DNA of 64,000 bases from Himantopus leucocephalus (Eukaryota > Chordata > Aves > Charadriiformes > Recurvirostridae), in contig RSEF01000002.1 in assembly GCA_003993805.1 (NCBI GenBank), forward strand, positions 75,980,109 to 76,044,108. Direction: 5' to 3'. Positions 1-11,764 of the stretch are shown here, piece by piece (position 1 is the stretch's first letter; each line of letters opens with the position of its first letter). Below the pieces are notes generated by a model, which saw only the letters and a list, made by a program, of their open reading frames with translations, ran no database searches and was not told where the DNA came from. The position numbers and the translations under genes are program-made.

Positions 1-10
1 ACGCACCCTC

Positions 11-60
11 ACACTCGCGCGCGCACACGCGCGCGCGCACACCCGCGCTCGCGCACGGCG
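11..60. repeat. Alternating CG/CA dinucleotide tract
   Basis: About 50 bases of nearly perfect purine-pyrimidine alternation (CG and CA steps) lie inside the CpG island. Alternating CG/CA tracts are the classical sequence for left-handed Z-DNA, which often forms behind moving polymerases close to transcription starts. This is a sequence property; formation in vivo is an inference. Confidence 0.8.
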
Positions 61-133
61 GCGCCCCGCAACCCCCACCCCGGCCGGCCCCGCTCGCTCG
101 CTCCCTCCCTCGCTCGCTCCCTCCCCAGGAACA

Positions 134-215
134 CTAATCGAGCGCAGAGAGAGCGCCGCACGCAACCACTCCGCCCCGGCTCCAGCCGCCCCCGGCACCA
201 TCCTCCTCCTCCTCC

Positions 216-250
<35 letters not shown>

Positions 251-280
251 CTGCCCCCCCGCCCCGCTTTGATCTCCCAT
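134..280 (-). other. Candidate 48-codon short ORF (possible uORF) with a poly-Glu run
   Basis: On the minus strand the only ATG in this part of the island is at 280, in good Kozak context (A at -3, G at +4). It opens a 48-codon frame that starts MGDQSGAGGQ, runs through 16 consecutive Glu codons made by the GGA/GAG triplet tract, continues Gly/Trp/Arg rich and stops at 134-136. No consensus splice donor is evident inside it. It could be an upstream ORF in a 5' UTR of a leftward gene, the N-terminus of an unrecognised acidic protein, or a chance product of the triplet repeat. I do not recognise the sequence. Confidence 0.15.
201..252 (+). repeat. (TCC)n homopyrimidine triplet repeat
   Basis: About 50 bases of TCC units with three TCT/TTCC interruptions; the other strand is (GGA)n. 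It is a pure polypyrimidine/polypurine tract, so it can form triplex DNA, and (GGA)n strands can also stack as quadruplexes. Read on the minus strand in one frame it gives the 16-residue Glu run described at 134-280. Confidence 0.95.
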
Positions 281-307
281 TGTCTGCACAGCGGCGGGAC
301 CGCGCCC

Positions 308-369
308 GGGGGGGCGGCGGGTTTGGGGGAGGCGGGCGTGGAGGGGGTGGGGGCTGTGGGGCACGGGGC
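308..369 (+). other. G-quadruplex-prone G-run cluster
   Basis: At least eight runs of three or more G lie within about 60 bases on the plus strand, separated by loops of mostly 1-7 bases, for example GGGGGGG at 308-314, then GGG, GGGGG, GGGCGG, GGGGG, GGGGG and GGGG. This satisfies the usual G3+N1-7 quadruplex pattern several times over. Such clusters are common near CpG-island transcription starts. Confidence 0.75.
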
Positions 370-645
370 CCACGCGCGTGCGGGGCCCTCGTGGCTTCCC
401 GCAGCCCCCCTCCCCCTCTCCCCGCTCTCGCTCGTCCAGGCGCCGCGGCCACTCGTCGCCCCGCCGGTCCCCCAACCCCGTGGCCACCGCCCGACCAGCG
501 CCCTTTGTACGAGCAAGGCTGTGACCCGTCTGCAGGCATTTTCCCCAAACTCAACGGGGTTGAGCGCCTTTGGCCGGGAGAGAGCGACAGCGGTGGGCAA
601 ACCCACGGGGCGACCGAGCGGCCCTCAGTGCAGGTGGCCAAGGGT

Positions 646-651
646 GTAAGT
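646..651 (+). promoter_or_regulatory. Candidate 5' splice site (plus strand)
   Basis: GTAAGT at 646-651 matches the intron side of the U1 consensus perfectly and lies near the downstream edge of the CpG island, where a non-coding first exon would be expected to end. The exon side (GGGT) is weak compared with the consensus MAG. If used, it would support a plus-strand gene with the remaining 63 kb as part of intron 1. This rests on one motif only. Confidence 0.25.
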
Positions 652-774
652 GTGGCTCGCGTCTCCCAGCTGACGGGGTTTGCGAAACGGGGAAGGCCCC
701 CGCCAAGGCCTCCCTGGTCAACAAGAGAGTAGCCGTGTTGTTGACTTTCTTAGGCGTCCAGTGTGAGTTTATAC

Positions 775-780
775 CACGTG
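775..780. promoter_or_regulatory. E-box CACGTG just outside the CpG island
   Basis: A perfect palindromic CACGTG followed by AC gives CACGTGAC, the preferred site of USF, MITF and TFEB type bHLH factors. It lies about 40 bases beyond the CpG island edge. A 6-mer occurs often by chance, so only its position makes it worth listing. Confidence 0.15.
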
Positions 781-1179
781 ACTTGTTCTTGTCACCTCGT
801 CTGTCACCTGGGGGTGCTCCACAGGAAATTGTGCAAATAAGGTGCCCAGTAGTAAACCATTAACTTGATGAACTGAAGGCATCGTTGTGCAAAGGTAGAT
901 GTGATGAGTTACTCCTTCAAGAGCAAATTCTGCAAGATGGCGTTTCTGACCTCAAAAGGGCTGAAGGGTGGGACAAACCCAGTGTTGGGACAGCAGTGCC
1001 TTACCTTGCGTCCTATTGTACCGAGGCGTTTGCTCCGGTGAGTGTTCCTTATTCCATACTACACCAGGAAGCCATACTCTGCTGCAGAACCGCACAAGGT
1101 AGAGCAGAGTTCTTCACGTTTGTGTGATGAATCAACCCATTGGCTCAACTCATTTTTCATCAAGTTACCTCTTACTTTC

Positions 1180-1198
1180 TTTTTTTTTTTTTTTTTTT
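1180..1198 (+). repeat. Poly-T run
   Basis: Nineteen consecutive T, about 20 bases before the single N at 1219. The homopolymer may have contributed to the assembly break there. Confidence 0.95.
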
Positions 1199-1211
1199 CC
1201 AAAGTCTTTCA

Positions 1212-1226
1212 AAACAATNAAACAAT
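1212..1226. other. Single-N contig join with repeated flanks
   Basis: The N at 1219 has AAACAAT immediately on its left (1212-1218) and AAACAAT again immediately on its right (1220-1226). The same pattern occurs on a larger scale at 46207, so this is best read as two contig ends that overlap by 7 bases and were joined with an N instead of merged. Confidence 0.6.
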
Positions 1227-4200
1227 TTCTGGAAAGCCAAGAAACTCCTCAACGTTCTACTTTGATCAACAAGTTTTGGACCGTTGTCCAGCAGGTATGC
1301 ATTCAGAAAACGTTGATCCGTTCTTGGGCTTTGGATGATTTATGTAGAAAGAGCTGGAGATTCCTTTCTTGGTCTTGGTTAACCTGCCCGTTCTTTGTGA
1401 CAAATACATCGTGTCTCCCAGGTCAACATCCTTCTTCTGGATAACTGAAATTTTGGTATCGGACTGCTAGACAGACATCATCTGTGCAGATAAAACATCT
1501 AACAACTTCCATACATGTCCTACTTTCCTCATTTCCTAACTAGTCTATGAAAAGGTCAGAACTGAGCTGTATTTAAACCACTTCTTGAGATCTTCAAGAG
1601 ATCTAAGTGGCGAAGAAGGGGGTCGTTCAGTGACAGTAAGAGGATCATTGAGAGAAGAATAGGCTTATATATGAAACGGAGATGGTTAAGGTCTAGGAAC
1701 TCTGTGACTGCCTTCTAGAGGTATTTAGTCACAGTCCCTAAAATGTGGTTTGAATCCTTTCTGAGCCGTGCTCAGCAGACCATCCTTGTTGTAGCCACCC
1801 TTTGAAGGACAATCTTTTAAAGTAATTGGCACTCATCTTTTAGCAAAGAGATGGCAGTGGTGGTCGCTGAAGGTGTTACTTCACTTGCAAGGCATAAGAA
1901 TAGAACATCTTAATTTGTACTAAGGGTCTTAGACCAGGTCTTAGGCATTTTGATCTTCTGGATGACCAAAAAAATACAGTTTGTTAGTACTGCTCTAGTT
2001 TTAGTACTTCAAGGAAACAACAAAAGCTCAGAGTTATCACTAATTTTTAATGTTTCAACCACACTCCAGAATCCATCTTCAGTGAAAGAAGTCCTTCTTT
2101 TACACTGATTCACTGCTTGCATTGCCATTAATTCTTCTTTGCCTTCTATTCTAACCTTTTGTCCTGCTTGCTTTATAAGTCTTTTCAGGAGAATCAACCA
2201 TACAATTCAAAAATACCACGCGACAGTGCTATGGTTCAAGCATCTGAGAGGTACCAAGTTTTGTGACTGGCGCCCAGGTTTTGCAATTGGATTTGGCTAC
2301 GCTAAGTTCCATGATAGTTTGCTCTCATCTTGCTTTTTCTAGAAAAAAAGTCAAGTTGTCCAAAAGCTGTATGGTAAATTGACTAGGTCACCATTTCCTT
2401 CTTGTTTCTGAATGTTTTCCTCATTGCGACAGGACGTGTCAATTTTTAACAATATTTTGCTTGTTGAAACCAATCTTCCTGCCAACTTCCTAAATGGCTT
2501 TACTAACATTGCATACAAATGTTTCTAGGAGAAGAGTTGTATGGAATACAGTACTGGAGCAGTCTAGGAAGAGCAGAAAGCTAGGGCAGATGGAGTTCTG
2601 ACAGTGGCAGCGAATGTTTATAGAGGTGCTTGAAACAGCCTTGGTTAATCCAGCTTTGGAAAGAATCAGACAATGTCATCCAGGCAGGAAGCTTTACCAT
2701 ACGCATACAGTGCTTCCAGTCTGAAGTGGACAACTGCCTGTAGTGGCAGTCCTGGCAAAGTCAAGAGGACAGTCGTTGTTCTGCTTAGCAGAATGAAGAA
2801 TGCTCTAATTTATGGGCAAGGTACAGATCACGGAATCAAGTACATTTGAAAGGTCAACTCCATTTTGACCTCACAGTGTGCCATTCTAATGTCTATAAAG
2901 GTCTTCATAGATGGTGGAATAGCTGAATTTGAAATAGTTATGGTGGTAGGCCACAGCTGGCTGAAAGTTTACAATTCTGAAAATATCAGAGAGATCTGTA
3001 TTTGATGGGCATGGGTCTACATCTCCAGGATTTGCTCTAACCAAGGGATCGCAGCCATAATTGATATGCAGATATTTATCCATAAGATCATAACTCTTGA
3101 TAATATGGTGACTATCAGTAACTTGTGATGGGTTATATTAAGGTGATTATCTGCCTTCTATTATTTGGGAGTAGGGCGTGGAAATGAAGCATTTAGTAGT
3201 TGAGATACAGTCAGTGATTAGCTAAAGGGTTTCAAAAGGTGGATTGATATGGCTAAACATGATGGTCAATGCTGTAGGCATTACCATCGGATCAAATCAT
3301 CCTATGCTACTTTTTCACTGTCAACAAAAAGCTAGTCAGCTTTGTCAATGGAATTCAGAGCATGCTTCATCTCATCCTAAAGTAGCTGCCTATGTCTGGT
3401 CGGATGAATTGAAGCCTAAATTTGATTTACGTCGTTGACTGCATTTTTATTGATTGGAATATGGCACCTATTCTACAACTGCCTAAAGAAAGGTGAGATT
3501 AATCCTACGCATGTTTCTATGATCCAGGCTTTCTTGATCTAAGGCAACTGGATAATTTAAAACTCCATACTGGCCAAACTATGTTGACAGCTTAGATACA
3601 AAATATATAATATCCCTTTGCACCTAATTTTTTTTTCCTGTTTTGATCCTATCCTCATTTGTTCTCACCTTAATGCCTAGGATGTGCCTCATCCTTGCAC
3701 TCTGATATTCCCTGAAATTTCTGTCCCTCTTCCTTCCCTCGCCTCTTCCTCATCTCCATCTCGTTCTCTTGTCTTCTAAGTGGTCTGAGATGCTTAAGTT
3801 AAAATAAAGAAACAAAAATGCTAAGAAAAAGCATTTCTTGCAGTCTGTATCTATACTTCCAACACAGAGCTGAGAACTGTTTCCTATGTTTTGGTGGGGG
3901 CAGTTTAAACAGAGGTTGTTTCATGCAGAAAGAAGGGGGTTTAGTTCTGTGACACATTGAGGAAAATGGGGTCACCTGAGGGAACAACTGTTAAACAAGG
4001 TTCTTTAAATGAAAGTCTAGAAGAGAGAGACTCCTAATTCTCTACTAAGACATGACTTTCGTTGATCCGCAAAACATTGACTTCTAGATTAGATTAAGAT
4101 AGTAACATAATCAGATTTAAATATCTGAAGAAAAGAATGGTAGTTATGCTTGTAGTAATAGATTCTTGGTAATTTTGGTGGACTGACATCATCATATCTA

Positions 4201-4604
4201 GCTCTTTATTGATAAGGACATGGTTTCATTCCTCAGATTCGTGCTTTTAAAGAATGCTAGCAGGTACTCAGTCGTTTCCTTGTGGACTTCAACGATAGTC
4301 TCAATGTAATAATCTTTTTTTTAACAGCCATTAAATTTTCTTCACAATCTGCCTGTGAAATGAGTTTTTATTGTTATCCATCCTCTACCCATGTAGAACT
4401 GAGACATGAAATTAAAGTAAATGTTGTCGGAGATGTCCATTGATTTCTGCCGTTCAATTAAATAGGCCTAGATTTAAGTACCTGAGAGAATATAGTACTT
4501 TTTATTTTAAAAGTAGCATTCTTATTGATATTTGCTACAGGTGTAAATACTAGATGTTTCTGTAACTCCAGTTGGGTACCCAACAACTTGAATTGAGTTT
4601 CCAA

Positions 4605-4628
4605 AGAGAGAGAGAGAGAGGGAGAGAG
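4605..4628 (+). repeat. (AG)n microsatellite
   Basis: AG repeats for about 24 bases with a single GG interruption at 4621-4622. Confidence 0.95.
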
Positions 4629-7514
4629 CTATAAGCCATCCGTGACTACTATGTTCAAAATTACTTGCTTACTATCAAATGGAAGTTTTGTGGCAGAAGT
4701 AGGACTAAATTACAATCTCATGGGACAAAATGCATGTTTTATCTATAGGACCTGCTTTTCTCTTCCTGCATTCTCCTGCCTCTTTTGCTACCCACCTTTC
4801 TAGTTCTGCAACATGTGAAACTGGAATCTTAAGTGCAACAGCTTCCATCAGTACACAGAAAACAGGTGTAGATAGCCCTGACTATGGGAGCTGTGCAGTC
4901 AATGCTAACAGAGATGAGATTAATGTCTCTTTACATCCTTGGCAAATCTGTCTGCTACACGTCCCTCTTTTATTCCTAGAAGACGCTCTGCCTTGAGTGA
5001 GGCAAAAGCTGCAAGGAAGAGGCAATGCGAATAGCTGATGGGAGAACACACACATAGACAGTGAAGGCGTACAAGTATTACCTAACTTTAAAAAAGTTTA
5101 TGTTTAAAAGCCCCAACCTGAAAACCTAAAATAAAAATAATATTGTGCGATCACGTTGGTCGCCCTTTCAGCTCGCCCTGTTGGTCACCAGCAGAGTTTA
5201 TATGTTTACATCCACATCAGAGATAAAAAGTTTTAGCTACTTCCTTGAACTCCTTGGCTCTATTCAAAGTAGCACTGTCTTACCACTGGAATGTAGCTTC
5301 CCTTGTCTTGATGAGGATGAGAACTGGTTTATAAAAACAACAAAGAAAACAAAATCCTAGGGATGGGAGCATGGAGTGAAGCTGGAGGATAATTTTACCC
5401 TTACAGAACACTTTGAGTGGCTGATCAGCCATAACAGTTTGCTCATTCTCATAGTCAATGTAATGATCATTATGAAGAGTGCATTACCTGAAAATTAAAT
5501 TAGGGAATGTCTTCTTTAATTTTTGAAAGGAAGTATCATAAGCTAAGAAAGTAGTAGGTTGAAAACTGATGTAAATTCAGGTACCATGTCTGAAAGGTAG
5601 CCATTCTTTTCGTTTCTCTGCAATCCGTAATTTACCCTCTCATGACTGAATACAGTTTTAGAGTGACTAAGTATGTGGAGAATAGACAGCTGAAATTCTG
5701 TCTGAAATTCTCTTTTATAGAGAACACAGAGCGCCCTACAGATTTTTAATGAAGTAGATATTCCAATATAGCTCATGCGGGATATTTGTTCATAGAGAAC
5801 TCCCCCCCACGCACACACATTATGACTATGGTATTTACAGGTTGACTTTTCCAGAGTTTAACAATCTCCAGCATTTTTTTTCTCAACATGACGTATCAAG
5901 CCTTTTCAAAATCCTATAACCAGTGCTGTCAAGTGAAGAGAATGTTAGTCTGGGTGGTAAACTGTTAGCTATTTTCCATGGTAAGGACATCTGTAGATAT
6001 TGAGAAAGAACATGGTATTCCTTCTGATAATTGTAGAAAGACAAAAAACCTTCATTATTTCTATTGAGATGAGAAAAATAAAAAGCTTAACTATCTTTTC
6101 TTCTTAGATAACTGAAAAAGGGAAAACTGAAAAATGCAGTGGAAAGCTATCTTCTACAGTAATAGAAACACATTATTATGAATAAAGAATATGAACTTTT
6201 TGATCTAATAGTTGATTTTTTTTTCAGATGAGAAATGGGTCAAAGATCTTTGTTTTTCTTTCAGTTTCAAGGTTCAACCCGGTATTTTTCTGTGACTGGA
6301 AGAGTAACTTTACTTTAACATGGTAATGTCAGAATACCAAATACTGTTGCAATGTCTCAACCAGGGTTGCTGGCGGAATGTTACAGGTTGCGATCCTTTC
6401 TTTCCTTCAGTTCATAGGACTGCAACATATCTTCTGAAGACGATGACGAAGAAACAAACACTCAAGAGCTCATCTGCTTAGGTCTGATCCCCTGGTTCTG
6501 TGACTCCCTCTTGGAATACAACAGGCCCTGCATCTTCCCCTCAGGACTGAGAATACAGATGTAGATATGTAGGATACAGTGCTTGATTTCCCTTGACTGT
6601 GCAAAGAAAGGTTTTCTATATAGTGGATTAAATTTAGACTTTCTGTAATCACCACAAAATAGGTTTATCCAGCCTACTGCAGCGTAGCCTAGTTCTACCA
6701 GTACTTCTTACCAAAAGTTTTATTCATACATAAGAATATTATGCTAATCAGTTAGGCTTGGTGCTGGAGAGACTTTTCACAAAACTGTGCAAACTGCCTT
6801 TCAGCATAGGGAGGGGAAAATAAAATGTCTGCTTGATTCACCATTAGACTGCAGATTTGACCATGGATTCAATATAACTTGAAAAAATCCAGTGTTATCT
6901 TCTGTAAAGGAAAGGGTGCACATGGTAAGGAACCTTTAGTGGGAGAACTAATGGCTTGTCTTGGAGGTGGTTCGTGAAGAGTTCCTTTTTGGGGAAGCGT
7001 GCTCGTGTCGGTATATAGCTTAGTAAAAGTGTGACAAAGTGGAAGAGGAAGTGGTCTGAATGCCTTTCATTTTGCTTCCTCATCTTTCTCTGAAGTTGTC
7101 CGTAGGGCTTACTAATTTGACTGGTGGTCCACAGATGAATTAACGAGCTTTTGCAATAATTGTGGTGATATGAAAGATCAAAACTATACCATGGCTTCTT
7201 ATTCAGCATTGCCACTGGAAATAAATTTACTTCCTAGTCACAGACCATGACAGTATGATCCTTCAACATAGAAGCTTAAGTCAACATGACCACTCCTCTT
7301 GGGTCAGTTTACAGATGGAGGTTTTGCAGCTGAGAATTAATGGATCTGAAATTGCAGATTCATGCAATGTTCATCTTTTCAGGTAGCCCCCACTAACAAA
7401 AGCTGGCACATCCAGTCAATAGCCTTGTTGTTTAGGCTGGCGGCACTGGAACAAAAGGCCTTGTTCCAGAAGTTTGCCTGTATTAGGATAGGCTGAATTC
7501 TACTGGATTTGCTG

Positions 7515-7543
7515 TTATTATTATATTATATTATATTATATTA
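7515..7543 (+). repeat. (TTATA)n short tandem repeat
   Basis: An initial TTA triplet pair passes into about five copies of the pentamer TTATA. Confidence 0.9.
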
Positions 7544-9399
7544 GCAGCTGCTAGCTGGTGATCTTTTGGTATTGTTACTCAAGTTTTGCTGTCAATAGAC
7601 AAGGGTAATTCACTAGTAAACACTTTTCTAGGTTTTGCCATCAAGCCTCTATGTTGTCTTGAACTGCGTTCATTGTCCTCACACAAGGAGATTGTGTATT
7701 AGCGGGACATAGATATGTTTCTATCAGTTCTTCTACAGCGGTGCAACGGGGAATGTCTTTTCCTCTGGAAGGTCAAGCATTAACACAGACACAATGCCTA
7801 TCTTTTATCTCGGTGTTAATAATTTTATGTTGCAGTGTAATAGTCATTAGTCTTAAAAACAACAAAAAAGTTAATAAAAAAAATGGTCTAAACTCATGTT
7901 GAATCAAACTGAAGAACTAACTAAATGCCAACCATGTTGGTACATTTATGTTTGCTTGGCTCACTGAAATTCCAAAAGAGATCACTGCTGTAGATTGGAA
8001 GGAGCTCTTGTTGTTAAAAGTTCCTTACATCTACCTTTTGTAGCCTTATCCTTCGATCACTATGCAGCAGTAAGGAAAAGAATTGAGCAAAGGAGACATA
8101 AGGACACTCCAGTGAGTACCTCCTCAAGGAGTCAAGCAGTTGTCAAGCTGTATTGTTGGCACATCCCAATAATGATAAACTACAAAAGCTATTCAAAGAA
8201 AACATATTTTCCCTAACGTTGTTCTGGGAAAAAAACCCGCTATACAAACTGAAATATTCTTTTAAAGAAATCATCAAAATGCAAACTCAGCAAAGGTAAC
8301 AATGTAGAAGTGTTTTATACTAGAAAGTGTCGAGCAACAGTAACTGTAGGCATTACTATCTGCACTGGCTGTAATAAAAACAGTATAACATAGCATGTAA
8401 TGCACTCCCCAAAGATACAATCTCAGATCAGCACAGGTGTGCATAAACACTACATAATATAAAGATTTTTGAAAATAAATATGGGATGATTCCATTACTC
8501 ACAAATAGCATAATTATAAATTAGTTGTACAGGTCATCCCAAATGAATGCAGAAGATAGCATCTTTATATATTACATCATAGCATTACATTTTTTCAATA
8601 TAATACATTTACTAAAGAGGAACTATTCAAAGAATACTTTAAAAAAATGAAAAAAACAGTATTGCAATTGTTGTCTGTAGTTTTGAACCTATAAAGGCTC
8701 CTCTAATTAACTCGACTGCAACAGTTCAGGATTCAGACAAGATGAAGAATTAAGAGTAATACCTGTAAAAGACCACCGAACTACTTAAAATTGTTTCTGT
8801 ATATGGAAGAGGTTTTGAAGTGGGATAAAGGATTTTGTACACCTACAAAGGCTGGAACACTGGCCCTTCCCAGGGGAATAGCCTTTTTACTCAAAGCTCT
8901 GGAGAACGGCAAGGAAAAAAACCCTGCCAACCATCAAAAATATATCACAAATCAGTTATATTCCTATTAAAAGTATCTAAGTCCAGAGCTGAGAAGAGTG
9001 ACTGTTCATCTCTTGGCTCTATTCAGAGAATCTGTCGCGTGGAACATGTGAAGGAAACTGAAGCTGGTGTCACAGAAGAAACTTCCCTGCTACTGCATGA
9101 AACAGGGGAAGCCAAGGGCTCAGGGCCTACTTCAAATCCTATTCTTTACGTTAGTTGTTCTTGAGTATACTTGAAACATACCAACGAAAATCATCAGTAA
9201 GCTGTATATAATAAGACAAAACAGATTTTTGTGCTTTACGGACATACTCCATTAGTCAGGTGATAAAACTCTCATCGACTTCAAAGGGTCAAAGCTTTAT
9301 AAAGCAACTTCTAAGAGTCAGCAAACATAATTTTGCTAAAGAGAAGTATTCATTCTTGGGTGGAGAATTTGTATGTATCCAAGGGGTAATAAACTCAAA

Positions 9400-9422
9400 T
9401 TTTGTTGTTGTTGTTGTTGTTT
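9400..9422 (+). repeat. (TTG)n microsatellite
   Basis: Six to seven TTG units bounded by T runs. Confidence 0.95.
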
Positions 9423-11738
9423 TCAGAGAGTTATAAGTGTAAGAGTAAACAGCGGAGTCAGTGTCAGCTTTTACCAGAATCCTAACATGTCGTTGTCAGT
9501 GTTACAGGAGTGACTTCACCTCTGGCTCCTCTCTGACTTGTCTGATCCTGGGCTTGTGTTTGTGTGCAATCTTGCTTTTCTTTTATTTTCAGTCAGGAGG
9601 CAAGTGCTATCTTGTATATACTAACGCCTATCATCCTGCAGATCTGACTGGTTTCAGGCACCTGTTTTTCTTTTGATATTGACAAACAGCTCCCTTAAAA
9701 GAAGGCATCTTTATTTAGCAGTTGGAATAAAGCATGAGAGAAAAGGGGAATTTAGAAACACCAAAGAGCCTAAGCACATATTTATTTCAGTTTTGGTAAA
9801 GGTCCAGCTGGAACCAACCCACTTCATAGGGATGTGCAGGAATAACATAGTCATGCTGATAGTCATCAAATGGCTTCTCACAATTCTCCCCCCACCCCCA
9901 AGGACAGGCAACCTCTAACAACTGACACCATCAATTCTGAAAGAGTATCTCAGCTCAAATAACCTGACTTACAGGAATGAGTTCAAAAAACAGTGGGGAT
10001 ATTAATGAAAGTACTGCTCCGTTGTGGGAATACTCTCATCCACGAAAGGTTAACCCAGGTGTTCACACGTATGTGCCTGTCACCTGGCTGGAAGTGAAGA
10101 TGCACTTCAAGACCTTAAAGTCATATGTCCAGTGCCTCATGTAGAGCATAGAAATGTCGTATTAAGGACAGATCCAAATACAGCACGAAAAATTATTCAA
10201 AGGCACACCCGCATTTGTCACAGTCACATTCCTATTACATTGTGTAAGAAGAAAACAATATCTGGCAAAAATAAAATAAACAGAGGCACATGAATGAAAG
10301 AGAACTGGTTACAATACTTTCACATTTATCTGATATTCTAAGGTCAGTTAAAATATGTGTTCGGTGTTATCGTGGAAATGTCACATAAGGAAATATAATA
10401 CGGTTTACTTACAGAAAGTTAAAGAGGAGAACGACTGTAAGTATGTCCTCAACAGAGATGAAACAATGCAATAGTTATTAAAGATAAGTATATATATTTT
10501 CAAAGTCTGCCTTCCACCTTCTTATTTCTTCTGTTCCACAGAAGTCTTTGCTAGCTTTCATCATGGGTACTTTCTCAGTAACATGAAACACAATTACATT
10601 CCTGATGATGAAAATGTAGCAGTGAACAAAGTAAGTAGGTTTATTTTCTGTCCAACTGGTTGAGGAGAATTTTCAAACCTGTCAGCTAATTTGGAATCTC
10701 GGGGGATGGGGGGAATTTATGAAGGTGAAGATTAATAACCATCCTCTATGCTATTCCTGACACACTGAAAAAATATTTAAAACAGTGTTTGCATAGCTGT
10801 CAGGATCCTCGGGTTTTGAAGAGCTGCCCAAGGTAAGAATTTGTCTCACATTTTAGGATCTAAAGAAAAGAATTTTTGTTTGCAGCAGAACATAAGCCTC
10901 AAAGCAAGACACCTATGCACATACACAGATTTTCCCTTCCACTATAAATAGTCTTCAGCACGTAAACTAATGCCCTGCTGAGTCAGGCTTGCTGAAGAAA
11001 TGCAATTTCTATTTAATTCTTCATCGGGAATTATAAATGTTTTTGGGGGAACTAAAAACAAAAATAAAAAGTCCCCACATGGATATTATTTCAGGAAACA
11101 AACCCATGCCTGAAAAGAAGGAAAACAATTCTATTCCTCTGGGGAATTTCAAGGTCTGGCTGTTAAGTGTCCACTAAGGTAAAGGTTGGTAAGAAATTTA
11201 CATTTTTGGGTTATTGTCAATTAGTAATCAAGCAACAACATAATTTATTTCTGAGTAGTCAACTAACGTGCAAGATCTGAATGATCAGCAACTGTGCTCA
11301 ATGATAATTCTTGTCATTTCTTGAGGTGTTTATTTTTTCTTTTTTTTATCACTTTGTCTTCTTTGGTACTAATCCTGAGTTCCTGCTGTTTGTGAAACAA
11401 ATCCTGTAATCTTGATTCACATTGGCTTTATTTAAATTTGTTCTCATCTCTTTTCTCCTGCATGCAACAGGATCAAGCGAATGGATCCCTACAGTTTTTT
11501 CATTAGTGACAGTAGTAATCAGAGATATAAAAAAGACTAAGATTGGTCATTTTTTACTTCCATCCAGAGATGAAAAGTCCCAGTCAGATTTCATTGTGAA
11601 TGGAGTTTTCAGGCAGTAGTTTTGAGGATGTCACTGACTCCTTAAGGCTCCATTTTTGTTTCCTGGCTTTTGCAACCGACTGTAAGTTTTCTTTAAATTG
11701 CATGAAATCAACTTTATCTTTTCAATCCAAAGAGAAGT

Positions 11739-11764
11739 AATAACAACAACAACAATAATAATAC
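11739..11764 (+). repeat. (AAC)n/(AAT)n compound microsatellite
   Basis: Four AAC units pass directly into three AAT units, a typical compound microsatellite arising by point mutation and slippage. Confidence 0.9.

Larger units (their letters stand above)
1..735. promoter_or_regulatory. CpG island, probable promoter and first exon of an unidentified gene
   Basis: The first 700 or so bases are extremely G+C rich and full of CpG, in sharp contrast with the AT-rich DNA that follows from about 740. Several Sp1-type GC boxes are visible, for example near 256-267 and 169-177. In vertebrates such islands usually mark promoters and 5' exons of housekeeping or developmental genes. The island begins at the window edge, so only part of it is seen. 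A gene could run left off the window (minus strand) or right with a very long first intron (plus strand). I see no coding exon that would identify it. Later ORFs through this region mostly start at non-ATG codons and are low-complexity shadows. Confidence 0.8.

Noticed and set aside
9..641. 210-codon minus-strand frame through the CpG island
   Set aside because: Low-complexity Arg/Gly/Pro translation of GC-rich DNA without a plausible family. Open frames of this size are expected in such composition.
4571..4584. 14-bp perfect palindrome GTTGGGTACCCAAC
   Set aside because: A few perfect 14-bp palindromes are expected by chance in 64 kb.
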